64,000 bases of DNA from Pyricularia pennisetigena (lineage: Eukaryota > Ascomycota > Sordariomycetes > Magnaporthales > Pyriculariaceae). Position 1 is the stretch's first letter. The number at the start of each line of letters is the position of its first letter. The stretch is taken from assembly GCF_004337985.1 (NCBI RefSeq), contig NW_021940922.1:372001-436000 (forward strand). Reading direction: 5' to 3'. Positions 1 through 11,276 of this stretch are shown here, one piece after another. The notes beneath the pieces were generated by a model. It ran no database searches. It had not been told where the DNA came from and saw only the letters and a list, made by a program, of their open reading frames with translations. The translations under genes were made by a program, and so were the position numbers.

Positions 1-1387
1 AAACAAAAAAAAAAGCTGCGAGTATTGAACCAGTCAAAAAGACATCACGACTAAAAACAAAACTAGGCAAGTTAGCTTTGTTATATATGAGACCAAGAAC
101 TCCCTCCCAATGGATACTTCCTCGGCGAGCAGTAATTTAGGAGCCCCAAGCCTGGGCCACCCTTGGATTGATCAACCCCAGGCTCAGGACCAGGATTAGC
201 TCTACCACCGCCGACGGGGCTGGCTTGGCGAGCTTGCCCAGATCAGGGGAAGGAAGATTCAAGCTGGGTCTCCGTTTGCCCCACGTGGTACATAGAGTTA
301 GTTGGTGCCCACACACCAGAACGGGGCGCCGGTGGGAGGATTAAGGAAAAAAAAAAAAAAAAAAAAAAAGAAAAGAAAAAAAAGAAATTGTCGCATCTAT
401 CTCACTTTTTTGGGGGGAAAGCAGCTGCAGTGCCAATAATCGAGCACCGCAGTCTTCGGTCGGGAAATTTTCTTTCTTTTTATCAGCTCGGATGCTGCCA
501 CTAAGAACAAGGCCCAAGTAATCATCATCGGACTCTTGGCACGTGCGTCATGCAAGACGAATGCAAGGGACTTGTCAAAGATTGAAAGGGCTACCCGCGG
601 CTTTTCGACTCGGGGGAGTCGTCGGGGTGAGTGCCTTTGACGTCAAGCCATGGAGCATTGCGCCTCCAACAAAACAACCAACAAGCGTCGTGCCTTGAAC
701 GTAACGGCCAGCAAGGCAACGCCAGTGTCTTGGCTTCTAGCGCATTTGACCTCTAACCCTCTGACAATAAAGCCCGCCCGAGCTGACTCCCGGAGCTACT
801 CGATACAGGTTCCCCGGATATGGTCTTGTGATCTACAAAACAACGACGACGGGAGATGCGAGTGGGGTAATTACCAGCTAGCCCAGATTCGGGAGGTGCC
901 TTGGTTGCTTGACTTTCTTTGGTGCCCTTCTGTGTATAGTAGATAGATTGTTGATCTTTCAGCGCTGACTAAGAAATTTGCACTTTTTTTTTTTTTTTTT
1001 TCTCGGTTTCAGGTACCACGATTTTGCTGCGGTTCCTGGAAGCGGCTGACAATTAGGCCTGCACTTTCTCCGCATGCCAAGTTCGGAGCTAGTATGTATT
1101 GGCCATCGCGTACGGTTTTCACCGCTGGAGGGTTACTCAGCGCTGCAGTTATTGGTGGAATTTGACGGGAAAACTCGTATCCAAATATCCGTCGCAGAGG
1201 TGATCGGAGCTTGTGAATCATCAGCAACCGACAAGGCATTGCCCACCGCCATGACGGAAGAATTAAGTATACCACCTACCTAAAACAATGTAGCGCCGCA
1301 AATATTTACAACAAAAAACAGCTTTTTTTTTCGGAGGGGCTTCAGATGTGTACATAAAACAAATAAAAAATTAGAAAAAAGTTACTA
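1..1387. other. Gene-poor flank with homopolymer runs
   Basis: I can support no gene here. The stretch holds an A-rich tract at about 346-384, a T run near 984-1001 and a few short ORFs. On the minus strand, about 1009-1251, two overlapping frames look weakly coding (one begins at an ATG at 1251), but they need a frameshift to join and match no family I know. Confidence 0.5.
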
Positions 1388-2402
1388 CAGTGGGTGACCC
1401 ACAAGTGGTCACCCTAAGGTTATAATTAATCTTTTATAACATTTTAACGAGTAACTCAATAAAGGCAAAGGTTTGCACGTATATAAAACCGAAAATTGGC
1501 TATTTAATGGTACAGGCTTTATTTATGTAGGGCGTTTTTTGAGAGATATTAGGCTTTTGGATAAACCCTTATGTTTATTTTTAAAATTCGAATTGAAATG
1601 CTACAAATATGTGGTAAAATCTATATAAGAAAGTGGTTAAAACACAGATTAAGCAACTGGGTTTGCCTAGTTAGCGGTTATAATTAGTATTTAATTAACT
1701 TTTAAAGTCAAAAGTAAAAAAACACAAACAAGTTGCCAGCAAACAAAATATTTAGATATAAAATAGATTTTATATATTAATAAGAAAATGAAAGAATTGT
1801 GTATAGAAAGCTAAAAATAAGATTGAAATGGGTATTTTCTTGGGAATGTTAAACGAAATATTTTGGTATCAAATGATTTTCTTTTTGTTTTTTTACACTT
1901 TACATGTTAGTATGGACATTTTCAAGATAAATATTCAATTATCAATGATTTTACTTTACGTTCCAGAAAAAAACACCAAACTAAATATTACTGTTACTTT
2001 TATATCTACGATTTTTTATATTTGGATTATAATATGAAATTTATTTCATGTTTAAACATTTTGTTTACTAACATTTTATATGTGTTTTGATTTTTTTGTT
2101 TTTAAAAATCAATATATTGCTATTTATAACTAGCATTAAAGCGGGCAGTATTGCAATACATATATTTTTAGCATTTTAATTCGAATTTTAAAAATAAACA
2201 TAAGGTTTTATCCAAAAGCCTAATATTCTCTCACAAGACGCCCTACATAGATAAAGCCTGTACCATTAAATAGCCAATTTTCGATTTTATATACGTACAA
2301 ACTTTCGCCTTTATTGAATTACTCGTTAAAATGCTAGAAAAGATTAATTATAACCTTAGGGTGACCACTTCCGGGCCATGACCACTTGTGGGTTACCCGT
2401 TG
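1388..2402. mobile_element. 1,015-bp element with ~230-bp inverted repeats, TA target duplication
   Basis: The left end (1388 to about 1616) reappears as an inverted copy at the right end (about 2155 to 2402). The ends start CAGTGGGTGACCCACAAGTG on the left and CAACGGGTAACCCACAAGTG on the right (read inward), and both are flanked by TA (1386-1387 and 2403-2404). This is the signature of a Tc1/mariner/pogo-superfamily element. The right repeat carries an extra ~17-bp partial duplication near its tip. Most differences between the two arms are C/T or G/A. The AT-rich middle (1617-2154) has no credible coding ORF, so the element is either a non-autonomous MITE or foldback element, or a decayed transposon. 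Confidence 0.85.
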
Positions 2403-2404
2403 TA

Positions 2405-3129
2405 TCTGTGGTACACAGGATAAAAGAAAATTACCACAAGTTTTTCAATTTGCAATTTTATTTAAACCAGCAGTACTGATTGCGTTGCAAAATAGCAGTA
2501 AAATAACTTGATAGGACTGAATATAATTTGATAGGCTATCACGGGCTAATATGAAGTAGACCTCTTTTTGTAATTTGATTTAAAATGAAATTAAATATGT
2601 ATTCTAACATATTGCTAGCCATTCACATGGATCTTTTTAAATCTCTTGTCTGGCCATATGATTTCGTTTTTACAGCCTCGTTAAAAATGGCCACTTTCGG
2701 CGGGGTTCCTACACTGTCGCGTTGTTTTTGGTCAGGTGCTATAAATAACGGGTCAAAACTACAGCATTGCGTAACATTTGGAATGGGGGTGTTTTCAAGG
2801 ATATAAAAATTATTTCACATGGATTTCCTGCCCATTTCGTGCAAAAATATAGGCAAAAGCCCTGGGCAAATTATATTTTGCACCCTTCAAAACACCCCCT
2901 GTCTATACCTTGTGCAAGCCCTGATTTTTACCATGCATTCCCCCGGCAGACTTTATAGGATGGCCAAACCTAGGGGGTGGCCAAATTTGCCCCTGAAACT
3001 TGGTTCTGAGCCCGCAATGTCAAGCTCTATAAGAACATGGCCAGAAGACGCTCAAGAGCGAGCAGTCTGAGGAGGGACATGTACCAGCCAGGCCACCCAC
3101 GCCAAGCTTTCCGAATCTCCTCGCCACTC
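2405..3129. other. AT-rich intergenic stretch upstream of the GH105 gene
   Basis: The short ORFs are not convincing. Base composition shifts from AT-rich near the element to mixed near 2900. The 5' region of the GH105 gene lies at the right end, with a TATAAG at 3030-3035, about 100 bp before its ATG, as a possible core promoter. Confidence 0.4.
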
Positions 3130-4560
3130 ATGAAACTCTCCGCCATGACCGCGGCGGCGTCCACCGTCCTCCTAGCGACGGGCGCTTCGTCTGCCGCCTT
3201 GCCGGCAGGAGGCCAAAAGTCCCCCGAGCCCGTGACGACGGCTTACGCGTCGCGCATGGCCGAGTCGTGGATCAAGCTCAACAACGAGCAGCAGCGGGCG
3301 GCGTGGTACGGACGCGCGGCGCTGTACACGGGGTACGAGGCCGTGATTGCTCGCACCGGCAACGACACCCTGCTGGACTGGTACCGGTCCAAGATGGACG
3401 ACGACATTGTCAACCCGGACGGGTCCATCATCGACTGGCGGCCCACGCACTACTCGATGGACGACTACCGCATCGGCCACAACATCCTGTACTGGTACGA
3501 GCGCACGGGCGAGGAAAAGTACAGGATCGCGGCGGATGTCGTCCGGGACATGCTCAAGAGCCACCCGCAGACGCCGACGGGGGGTTTCTGGCACAGGGAT
3601 GTTGTTTATCCCAACCAGATGTGGCTCGACGGGATTTACATGGCCGACACGTTTTATGCGCGGTACACCAAGATGTTTCAGCCCGACAATCAGACTGCCT
3701 GGGGTAAGTGTTTTTCGTGGTTCCTCTTTTGATGTAACCCGAAGCAAGTCGCCGGTTGGAAAACCCATGATTGACATATGCATCCCCCCATCCCCATCCC
3801 CATCCTTGCACAAAACAGATCACATCGTCCTGCAGTGGGACAAGATCGAAGCAGCCACCCGCGTTCCCTCCACCAACCTCCTCGTGCACGGCTTCGACGA
3901 GTCCAAAAGCGCGGTCTGGGCCAACGCCGTCACGGGCGCCGCGCCCATCGTCTGGAACCGCGCCGTGGGCTGGTACATCTGGTCGCTGGTCGAGGTCCTC
4001 GACCTCTTCCCCAAGTCCCACCCGGGCTACGCGCGGCTGATGGGCTACTTCACCACGCTGGCCGAGGGCCTGAAGCGCGCGCAGGACCCCGAGTCGCACG
4101 GCTGGTGGCTGGTCATGAGCGACCCGTACATCGGCGTGGAGCCCAACTACCTCGAGAGCTCGGCCGCCGCCATGTTCACCTATGGCTGGCTGGCCGGCAT
4201 GAAGAGGGGCTGGATCTCGGAGGACGAGTTCCTCGGCCCCGCGACCCGTGCCTACTCGCACATGATCCGGGACTTTGTCACCGAGAACGCCGACGGGACC
4301 ATCACTTGGGAGAAGACGGTTGAGGTCGGGTCGCTGGGTAGCAATGCTACGTTTGAGGTATGTTTTTTTTTTTTCTTTTTTTTCTTTTTTTTCCTGTTCT
4401 TCATCAGGTTCTTTCTAGTTGCTTTGTAACTTGCTAATGAATGCAAACTGCCCTCCAGTATTACACAGGAATCCCGGTTGTGCAACACGACACCCGTGGC
4501 GTGGGGCCGTTCCTGCTGGCTGCCGTGGAGTGGGAGGAACGGAACAATATCCCGTCTTGA
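3130..4560 (+). CDS. Secreted glycoside hydrolase family 105 (unsaturated rhamnogalacturonyl hydrolase)
   Basis: Three exons: 3130-3703, 3819-4357 and 4459-4560. All junctions keep frame and give 404 residues, the usual GH105/GH88 length. The start is the ATG at 3130, because it begins a signal peptide (MKLSAMTAAASTVLLATGASS) and the longer frame upstream does not. Family features I see: a WYGRAALYTGYEA-type helix, the YRIGHN and MWLDGIYM motifs that line the (alpha/alpha)6 barrel, HGFDESKSAVWAN, and IVWNRAVGWY. GH105 enzymes release the unsaturated uronic acid from oligosaccharides left by pectin/rhamnogalacturonan lyases, so an extracellular role in plant cell wall breakdown is likely. Intron 2 starts with a long T-rich run (from 4361). 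The family is clear; the exact substrate is inference. Confidence 0.9.
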
Positions 4561-5572
4561 AAGGGTCAAATGACGATGAAACTGTAAGTCAAGAGTCAGT
4601 CTGTCGACCGGCAAGAGCGTTGCGATCCGGGGAATATCGACTACTAAATTATTTAAAATATGGACGAGTTATATACGGCCAGGCTGTGTGTTTCAGTGAT
4701 TCCAAGGCCATCACCTTGCCCACCCACCACGCCTATCTACAAAGCGGACGGTATTCGTCTAGCTTCCTCTCTCAGATCTTCCAGCCGCTCATGTCGGGAT
4801 TCTAGTCCGGAAACAGTAGATTTGGCATTCTCGCTCTGCACGTTGTGCCGTTGGTGCTGTCGGCTCCTTCAGCTGGCCAAGAAGGCATGTGATTTATTGC
4901 AGGCGGGTCGGACCACGGCTCAGGTTTGGATCCGACTTGTATTTGCCCATAATCGGCTCAGTTTTAAAGCAGTTACGGCTCCGGTACGTGTCCCAAAAAG
5001 AATATTGTCAAATATTCCAGAGGTTTATGTATGACATTTGATGTTTTGAGAAAGCCATTGTTCAAGAGAAGGTCCAAGTATCAATCGTTCTGGGGTTGTC
5101 ATCAGGCACATAGAATTCAAAATCTCCCCCCCCCCCTCTTTTTTTTTTGTGCCTTGATCATCTTGGCTTGTGGAAATCCTTCTTCAATAATGTCCCCAGA
5201 AGATCCTGGGGTGAGATTTTCCTCGTCGGCGACCTTCTGTCTGCGGCGTAGAATTGGAGCTACTCGCTGAACCCGGTGCACTTTTCGCCTTCTGTTCTCT
5301 CGCCTTCTGTTCTTTCGCCTTGTCTCGAAGAACCGACTGAGCGAAAAAGGCGAAAGTATCCGCGGTGTGTAGAGCGGTCTCACTTGGCAAGCTATAACCA
5401 TTATCAAACTGTTAATATTTGTAATTTATGTCAAAGACTTGACAAAAAGCCTTCTTGGCTGGTTTGAGAAAAAGAAGGTCCAGTTGAAACTTACTCAATT
5501 ACGTCTTGGTAATTGTCATATTTACGGTAATCTAAGTAATCTTTATCTGTGTTTGGTCGAAACTTTGGGTTA
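4561..5572. other. Intergenic, no gene supported
   Basis: Contains C12/T-type homopolymers near 5127-5150 and a short CGCCTTCTGTTCT direct repeat near 5286-5315. A coding-like tail on the minus strand (about 5503-5560) could be a lost 3' exon of the next gene, but I cannot show a splice site for it. Confidence 0.4.
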
Positions 5573-6447
5573 CTATGCACTCGAAATATCATTTCTTAAC
5601 TGCCCTGGTTTATTTTGGGTGTACTCACAGCCTACTAGTCTTGAAATCTCTCGTAACAAAAGAACCGTTTTACAATAGTAGTGGTTAGGAAGTAGGAGGT
5701 CACGCCCCAAGTTGTGCCAGGCTTGACTAAGAGATATCCTCTTGTCATAATCAAGAACCTCAATCATGTCTTTTTCATGAGACTCTTCATCCCGCTCTTG
5801 TTCAAACCAGTCCTTGCCACTGAACGTGACCTCTGAGGATTTGGAACTGCAAGCAAGCTGGATCCGGTGAAAAACAGACCCAACCCAATCAATAGCGAAG
5901 GGAGTGGTACTTTTGAAGTACTTCTGCATTCTATTACGGTCTGTTCGGGCGGCCTCCGCGGCCCATCCGGCGAGTTGGTGACAGCTGAAAGCAAACAAAG
6001 TTATTCGGTCAGGACACATGAGAAGCTTCAAATGTTTGCGATTTTTATCTTACTCGTTGATGGCGTTTTGTAGTTGGCTTCGACGCCCGGAATCTCTATC
6101 ATCAATTATGGCACGCTTAGCCCATTTAGAGTTGCCCAGGTCGGTCGTTTTAATTGTGGAAATCTAGGGTTTTATATGGTTAGTTTGCAAAGCTGGTTAT
6201 GGCTTGCTTTCTCGCGGTACTCTTTTATATATGAATCCCTTTTCAAATCGATTTTCCATCAGGGACCTGAATGAAATAAGGATTTAATTTTTTTTTTTTT
6301 TTCAGGGGCATTTTTTCGGCAACCTACTACGTTATCGCGGCTGACGACAGCCCCCGAAGCGGTTGTCTCGTCGTGGGCAACCAGTTGCGCCCAGCTAGGG
6401 ACCATGAAGGCCGAGTAAGCGGCGATGATCGGAACCAAGTAGCGCAT
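5573..6447 (-). CDS. Secreted protein of unknown function, three exons
   Basis: Exons on the minus strand: 6447-6328, 6163-6054 and 5984-5573. Frames agree at both junctions (donors gtaggt and gtaaga; CTAAC branch site before the first acceptor), giving 213 residues. It starts with a clear signal peptide (MRYLVPIIAAYSAFMVPSWAQ). Exon 2 and the start of exon 3 form a helical stretch ending CHQLAGWAAEAA...KYFK, which reminds me of fungal lysine-specific/deuterolysin-like metalloendopeptidases (M35). Where the zinc motif HExxH would fall there is only R-E-I-S-R (T-V-L-L-L-R-E-I-S-R). If the family is right, this is an inactive relative or a decaying copy. Intron 1 is about 160 nt and includes an A-run. 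The gene's existence is fairly sure; the family is tentative. Confidence 0.65.
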
Positions 6448-7724
6448 GGTTCACGGGATTGGTGGAAAGCTTTTGAATAGGTTTGGGGCTCTACCATGAA
6501 GGTTAGAGCCAAAGACTGAACAGACTAATAAAATACGTTAGTTGCTTCTTATTTTGTTAACTGATTGAGGTGTGTTACCAACTACTATAAGTCGCAAAAG
6601 TCGGGAGAGCACTTTATAGGGGTCAAATTGTCAACCCCGCCGGGTCAGTACGGAGAAATTAGTACCCGCCCTGGCCACTTTTTCTTTGCGCGTTTCTTTT
6701 AGTTTTTCTGTTTACTATAAATAATCTTATCCGTGCGTTAATGCACCCACGATTGCAATTTCAAACACATTTCAACAGCTAGGGATCCCGCATGAAAAGA
6801 GGCTAAGGTTTGGTTTATCATAGGATCATTCATATGCACAGAGCTGCTGCTGAGGTATTGGCGAGATTATGTCTGGTCCTGAATACAGCATTTCATGCAG
6901 GAAGAGGAGCAAAAGACGGGCTAGTGCTCTTTGCTGAGATTTGACTTAGAAGTTAGAAAAACCCTCCACCAGCTTTTGCTGGCCATTTCTCAAAGAGCTT
7001 TTTCATGACCTTATAACCTCGTCAAGGAGCAATTCCACATGTTAAATCACTTCATTCGCACGGACTCGGCATTTGAGTTTGATATAGTAGCCTCCAGCCC
7101 GGCAAAGAGTTTATCCATGTCTATAGGTGAGACCTCGGCCAGCGTATATAACATAAACAAGTGCTGATTTAATACAGACTGCTGGCATGGAGCCCTTGTC
7201 CAAAGGATCTTTTTTTTTTTCTACTTGTCGGAGCCATAAGCTGATTTCACTCAGGTACGTCACAGTCACCCCACCTGCGATTTGCACCTAAGGTACTGCC
7301 GGGTTAGAATCAAATGCTAATAAACTATCTGGGACTGAACAGATAGATGTCAAAGTAATGCTCTTTTTTTTCCTGGACGTTGCGTTCTCAATTCTTTTTA
7401 AACTGGAAAGTTTAATTGGAAACATAACCTTTATGCAGTAGTGTCATGCAAAAGTTTAGGCTAAATCTGGCTATTAATACAAGTTTGCTAATGCTGCAGC
7501 CTGCGAGTTGCCGGATATCCATGTTGGACAACACATGGCATCAGAGCCAACATCTGTTTACTGTCCGTTTCTCGGTAGGTCTATTTCGGGGTTGAAATGG
7601 AGAGGAATCCAAAACCTTCATTCCCAACTACCTCCTTTATATCGACCACGTACATGGCATTTCCCCACGGACGCGAAGGTGAAGTGGTTAAAACAGAGCT
7701 CATCGTTTTCTCCTGTTTTATTAT

Positions 7725-7806
7725 GCCGTCTGGTACAATGCCGTCTGGTACAATGCCGTCTGGTGCAATGCCGTCTGGTGCAATGCCGTCTAGTACAATG
7801 CCGTCC
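7725..7806. repeat. 15-bp tandem repeat, about 5 copies
   Basis: The unit GCCGTCTGGTACAAT repeats head to tail about five and a half times with scattered changes (TACAAT/TGCAAT, CTGG/CTAG). It stays open in several frames only because 15 is a multiple of three. I see no gene around it, so I treat it as a minisatellite. Confidence 0.85.
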
Positions 7807-8360
7807 CAGGGTTCCAATTTCAAAATGCGGCTTTTAGCCAACCGTTCAAGCTAAAATAGGATTCAGGTGGGGAAAAAGCATGCGGTAAAAATTCTCCCTG
7901 GCTCAGTCAGTTTGAAAGCTGGAACAAAAGGCCAAGTGCCAGCGAACCCGGTGTCGACAGGACAAGTATTACAGTCGAGAATGGAGCTGAGCGTCGAACT
8001 AATGAGCGCACAATCGATGCCGTTCGTGTATTAGACCCAAATTACAGGATAGGCGCGTAGGACCGCCTGTGGTTGCTTGGCCAAACACGTTCCGTACACT
8101 GTCTAGCAGGTCAGTTATGTTTAAGTAGTCGCCCAGCTGCAACGGTTGTCGACCTCATGGCCAGGAATCGCCATGAGGAATGCCTTGACGGATCCAGTCG
8201 CTCCCTTAGGGACATTGATCTTAGGCATACCGCCGTTGATTGTAATGTAATCGCCGACCACCATACAGCTGCTGATCTGCATCCGGACATGTTGTAGAGG
8301 TAGTTTGCTATGATCAAGGCCTGCCAAAGGCCGAATCCTCATATAGCTCAGCTTGACCGC

Positions 8361-8400
8361 AGGCCCGCGAGCCCTGGGTAGGGGCTCGGGGGGCCTGTGG
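8361..8400. repeat. GC-rich hairpin downstream of the disrupted secreted protein gene
   Basis: The arm CCGCAGGCCCGCGAGCCC is followed after a short loop by its near-perfect inverse (GGGCTCGGGGGGCCTGTGG). It lies about 90 bp past the stop codon (8492-8494) of the minus-strand secreted gene, so it may fold in that 3' region. It could also be the trace of a mobile-element end. Confidence 0.5.
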
Positions 8401-8910
8401 CCTCAGCCATAACATAACATACAGCGATCCCAATTTGGATTTTCAACTACCATTTACATGATTGTGAAACATTCTCTCCATGACGTCTAGCTTAGTTTCC
8501 ATTTGTAAACTCGCCTGGTGGCCCATAGTATCCGTCGCCCCAACACCCGCCTCCATAGTTCCCGTATTCGGCAGGTCCGTCGCCAATATGGTATCCGTAG
8601 GTATTGTAATATGCGGCATCACGCTTATCTTCATCGTTAGTAGTAGTAGTAGTAGTATTAGTTAACGCCGGGCTCGGCCCGGCTTGTTAGCCGGCCGTTA
8701 GCAACCTCCCGAGGGGTATCTCGGCGCGCGTTCTATCTTCTTTATTTACACAGGGGGAAAACAAGGAGGGCAGAGGCGGATCGTGCCTGACCGGGTTCGG
8801 GCCCGGTCCTGCTTAGGGGGTTAGTTCACTGACGCGACCCCGTGCCTAAGGTGCACGGAGGGTTCGTCTGACGGCTTGTGCCGTGAAGTGTGGGTGAAAA
8901 GGCAGTAAGT

Positions 8911-9414
8911 CTATTCCTCGTCAGAGTTCGAGTCGTTTACGATCGGTGTCCCTAGGCGTAAAGTGCGTTCGTGGCGCGCGGGGCGCTGGCGGGCCGCTCT
9001 GGGGCGGGCGCTGAAGTAGTTGGTGGCTATCGAAAACGCCTCAAAGCTTTTCGGTTGCCCGAAGCTTGTCTGGAAGAATTTCCAGCGTTGGGCGCGATTT
9101 GGCGGCCCGGCCGGCCGGTCGTTATCAGGCCACGGCCAGTTTCTCCACACCGCCCGCGAATAGCGGCAGTGCACCGGGTGCTCAGGGGAGGTCCGCTTCC
9201 AGCACCAGGCACACGAGGTGTTTGCATCCTGGTGGTTGAAACGGTCATGGTAGGCTTTGAAATCGCCGTGGCCGGTCCTCATGGCCAAATAATGGCCCAG
9301 TAGGGGTCTTGGCAAACGCAGTTCCTCGGGCTCCTTTCTCGGTGTGTATTGGAATTTCCATTCCCTATATGCGGGGGACCGTTCACAGAGTTCTTTACGC
9401 CACCAGTCCTTCTC
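8911..9414 (-). CDS. LINE ORF2, last part: C-terminal zinc knuckle
   Basis: This is the continuation of the LINE ORF on the far side of the DNA transposon. Without the transposon and one TA, the frame runs straight from ...ILSNI into EKDWWRKELCERSP. It includes a CxxC...HxxxxC-type knuckle (CAWCWKRTSPEHPVHC), the usual C-terminal feature of Tad1/I-clade LINEs. The stop codon is at 8911-8913, followed by a ~270-bp 3' UTR to the TAC tail. Confidence 0.85.
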   Translation of the reverse strand, partial: EKDWWRKELCERSPAYREWKFQYTPRKEPEELRLPRPLLGHYLAMRTGHGDFKAYHDRFNHQDANTSCAWCWKRTSPEHPVHCRYSRAVWRNWPWPDNDRPAGPPNRAQRWKFFQTSFGQPKSFEAFSIATNYFSARPRAARQRPARHERTLRLGTPIVNDSNSDEE

Positions 9415-9416
9415 TA

Positions 9417-11274
9417 ACGTTGGGCTCCACATCTCCGACCCCCCTAAAGTCCGGCCCCCTTGAAAAATGTAACGACGAAATACCCCTTTTATAAACCGAT
9501 TTAAATGTAAACCTATCAACGCACAATAATACAATCATTGTCAGGCTCTCCCGGTTCGCTAACCTCTTCTCCATCGTTCAAATCCTCTAAACAGTCCCTA
9601 TTATTTTCCTGTGCTTCATAAACGTTTTTTTTGCTGACCAAAAGCTCGTTGGGATCCGGAATTACCCTTTTCCTTTTGACCGGCCGTACCGCCTCCAATT
9701 TTGCTTTTAACAAACTGATTTTTTGCTGAGCTTCAGCCAATAAGATATCCTTGGTTTCGAAGCTTTTTTGGACTTTTGCAAACAAAAGCCGTGAAGTGGC
9801 GTTACTTTTTTCGGACCGGGAAATTTCCTGTAGTTGAAGTCGAATATCTCGGGTCGTTTTAGGGGTTTTCCAAATAAGTAAAGATTGGTCGTTAATTTTT
9901 TGGTTTGGGCTTTCCGGTGTTTTATCCCTTTGGAAGCCGTTATTTCTACCTTTTTCGACGTTGGCGTTGCTATTTTCTAATAAAAACGGGTTTAAAAGTG
10001 GTTTTGCCAAGTTCACCGGCCATAACCCCGTCGTACGCCAACCAGATTGAATGGTTTTTGCTATAAATGCTTTTGATCTGGCTTTTCGATAGCAAAGTAG
10101 AAAGTTTCGTTTCCCAACAACCGTTGAACAGCAAAACTGGTTTACAAATCCCAGGTGACGTCGATAAGCTTCCTTTAACGGCCCAAAAACCGATAAATCC
10201 AACGGTTGAAGAACGTGCGACGAATGAGGAGGTAAATATAAAAGCTGAATATTATTTTGGAGGCAAACAAGCATAAACTCGTCGCTGACGTGTGATCCGT
10301 GGCCGTCGAGAACTAATAAACGCTTTTCAGGAGTTAAAGGTTGGGTATTTGGAATAAACACCTTTTTTAACCATTCGATACCTGTTTCATTATTTGTCCA
10401 CCCGTTTTCTGTTGCATGAAATTGCCAGGTATCGAAAGGACTTAAATCAGCTGGAAACCATTGTTGCTGTACGTTTTTCCCCTTAAATATAACGAGGGGA
10501 GGTATAACAGCCCCCGTAGCTGATACACATTCGATTATGCTCGTCCAACCCCGCGTTCCAGGCTCTTTTCGCTGTAATGGCCGGATTTTATTACGCCCTA
10601 ACACCAGGCCATTAGATCCTTTGCCTTCCATTATACCTGTTTCGTCCATATTCCAACGGTTGGCCGGTTTTATAGTATCGATAACGGGATTTTTCAAATA
10701 GGACCACCAAGATTTAATTACCTCGGTTGTAGCCCCATTAACCCGGGCATTTTCTATTCGCCGGGGCCTTTGGGTTTTCAAAATTGGATATCGGGCTATA
10801 AAACGGCTAACCCAATGTTTCCCAAGGCTTTTTCTTTCTCCGGCGGCCTGAAGAATTCGTTCCGCAAAATAGCGTAGTTCTTGATGCGTTGGCGGAAGGC
10901 CTAACGCGGCCTGCGCAAGTACCCAATCTGCCAAATAGGTCTCCTGCTCCTGTGAAAGCCTTTGACAAAATCTTTTCGCTTGTTGAATTGACTGGGCCCC
11001 CTTTAAACGATCGTGAAGGGTACTCCGAGGAATACCCCATTTTTGCGAGGTTTTGTGAACTGATTTGCCATTTCTTATGTCAGAAATGGCAGCAAGAAGC
11101 TGATTTTCAGTGTACTGTTTCATTGGAAAGTTTGGAGCAAGAATCTTCAAAATGCAAGTTCTAAAGTGAAAAATTCGTCTAGATATTTATAAAATAAAAC
11201 AAAGGGTTGACGTGGCTGAGTAGATATTTTTAGGGGCCGGACTTTAGGGGGGTCGGAGATGTGGAGCCCAACGT
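9417..11274 (-). mobile_element. Pot2/Fot1-like (pogo family) DNA transposon, complete
   Basis: 1,858 bp, bounded by perfect 42-bp terminal inverted repeats starting ACGTTGGGCTCCACATCTCC (9417-9458 and 11233-11274). TA duplications lie just outside (9415-9416 and 11275-11276). It encodes an intact transposase on the minus strand. It lies inside the LINE, between RNase H and the zinc knuckle, so it arrived after the LINE. The dimensions agree with what I recall for Pot2 of rice blast fungus (about 1.86 kb, 43-bp repeats, 535 residues). I could not compare sequences. Confidence 0.93.
9516..11123 (-). CDS. Pogo/Fot1-type transposase (535 aa)
   Basis: The frame is open from an ATG at 11150, but I prefer the second ATG at 11123 (MKQYTENQLLAAI), which starts directly at the psq-type helix-turn-helix and gives 535 residues. 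Domain order: HTH_psq (about 1-50), CENP-B-type HTH (about 60-125), then the DDE_1 nuclease. The catalytic acids are visible as D160 (NMDETG), D273 (LDGHGSH) and D309 (QPLDLSVFG), with 35 residues between the last two (DD35D), the Fot1/pogo spacing. The C-terminal part is basic and then coiled-coil-like. It cuts and pastes the element at TA sites. There is no internal stop or missing catalytic residue, so it could be active. Confidence 0.93.
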   Translation of the reverse strand: MKQYTENQLLAAISDIRNGKSVHKTSQKWGIPRSTLHDRLKGAQSIQQAKRFCQRLSQEQETYLADWVLAQAALGLPPTHQELRYFAERILQAAGERKSLGKHWVSRFIARYPILKTQRPRRIENARVNGATTEVIKSWWSYLKNPVIDTIKPANRWNMDETGIMEGKGSNGLVLGRNKIRPLQRKEPGTRGWTSIIECVSATGAVIPPLVIFKGKNVQQQWFPADLSPFDTWQFHATENGWTNNETGIEWLKKVFIPNTQPLTPEKRLLVLDGHGSHVSDEFMLVCLQNNIQLLYLPPHSSHVLQPLDLSVFGPLKEAYRRHLGFVNQFCCSTVVGKRNFLLCYRKARSKAFIAKTIQSGWRTTGLWPVNLAKPLLNPFLLENSNANVEKGRNNGFQRDKTPESPNQKINDQSLLIWKTPKTTRDIRLQLQEISRSEKSNATSRLLFAKVQKSFETKDILLAEAQQKISLLKAKLEAVRPVKRKRVIPDPNELLVSKKNVYEAQENNRDCLEDLNDGEEVSEPGEPDNDCIIVR

Positions 11275-11276
11275 TA

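Larger units (their letters stand above)
6448..8491. other. Intergenic region with a minisatellite
   Basis: No gene supported. The only ordered structure is the 15-bp tandem repeat at 7725-7806. T runs occur at 7209-7220 and 7364-7371. Confidence 0.4.

Noticed and set aside
1009..1275. Minus-strand frames that look faintly coding
   Set aside because: Two frames would need a frameshift to join, and the only possible intron would be 12 nt.
7508..7854. ORFs over the 15-bp tandem repeat
   Set aside because: They stay open only because the unit length is a multiple of three; both strands are open alike.
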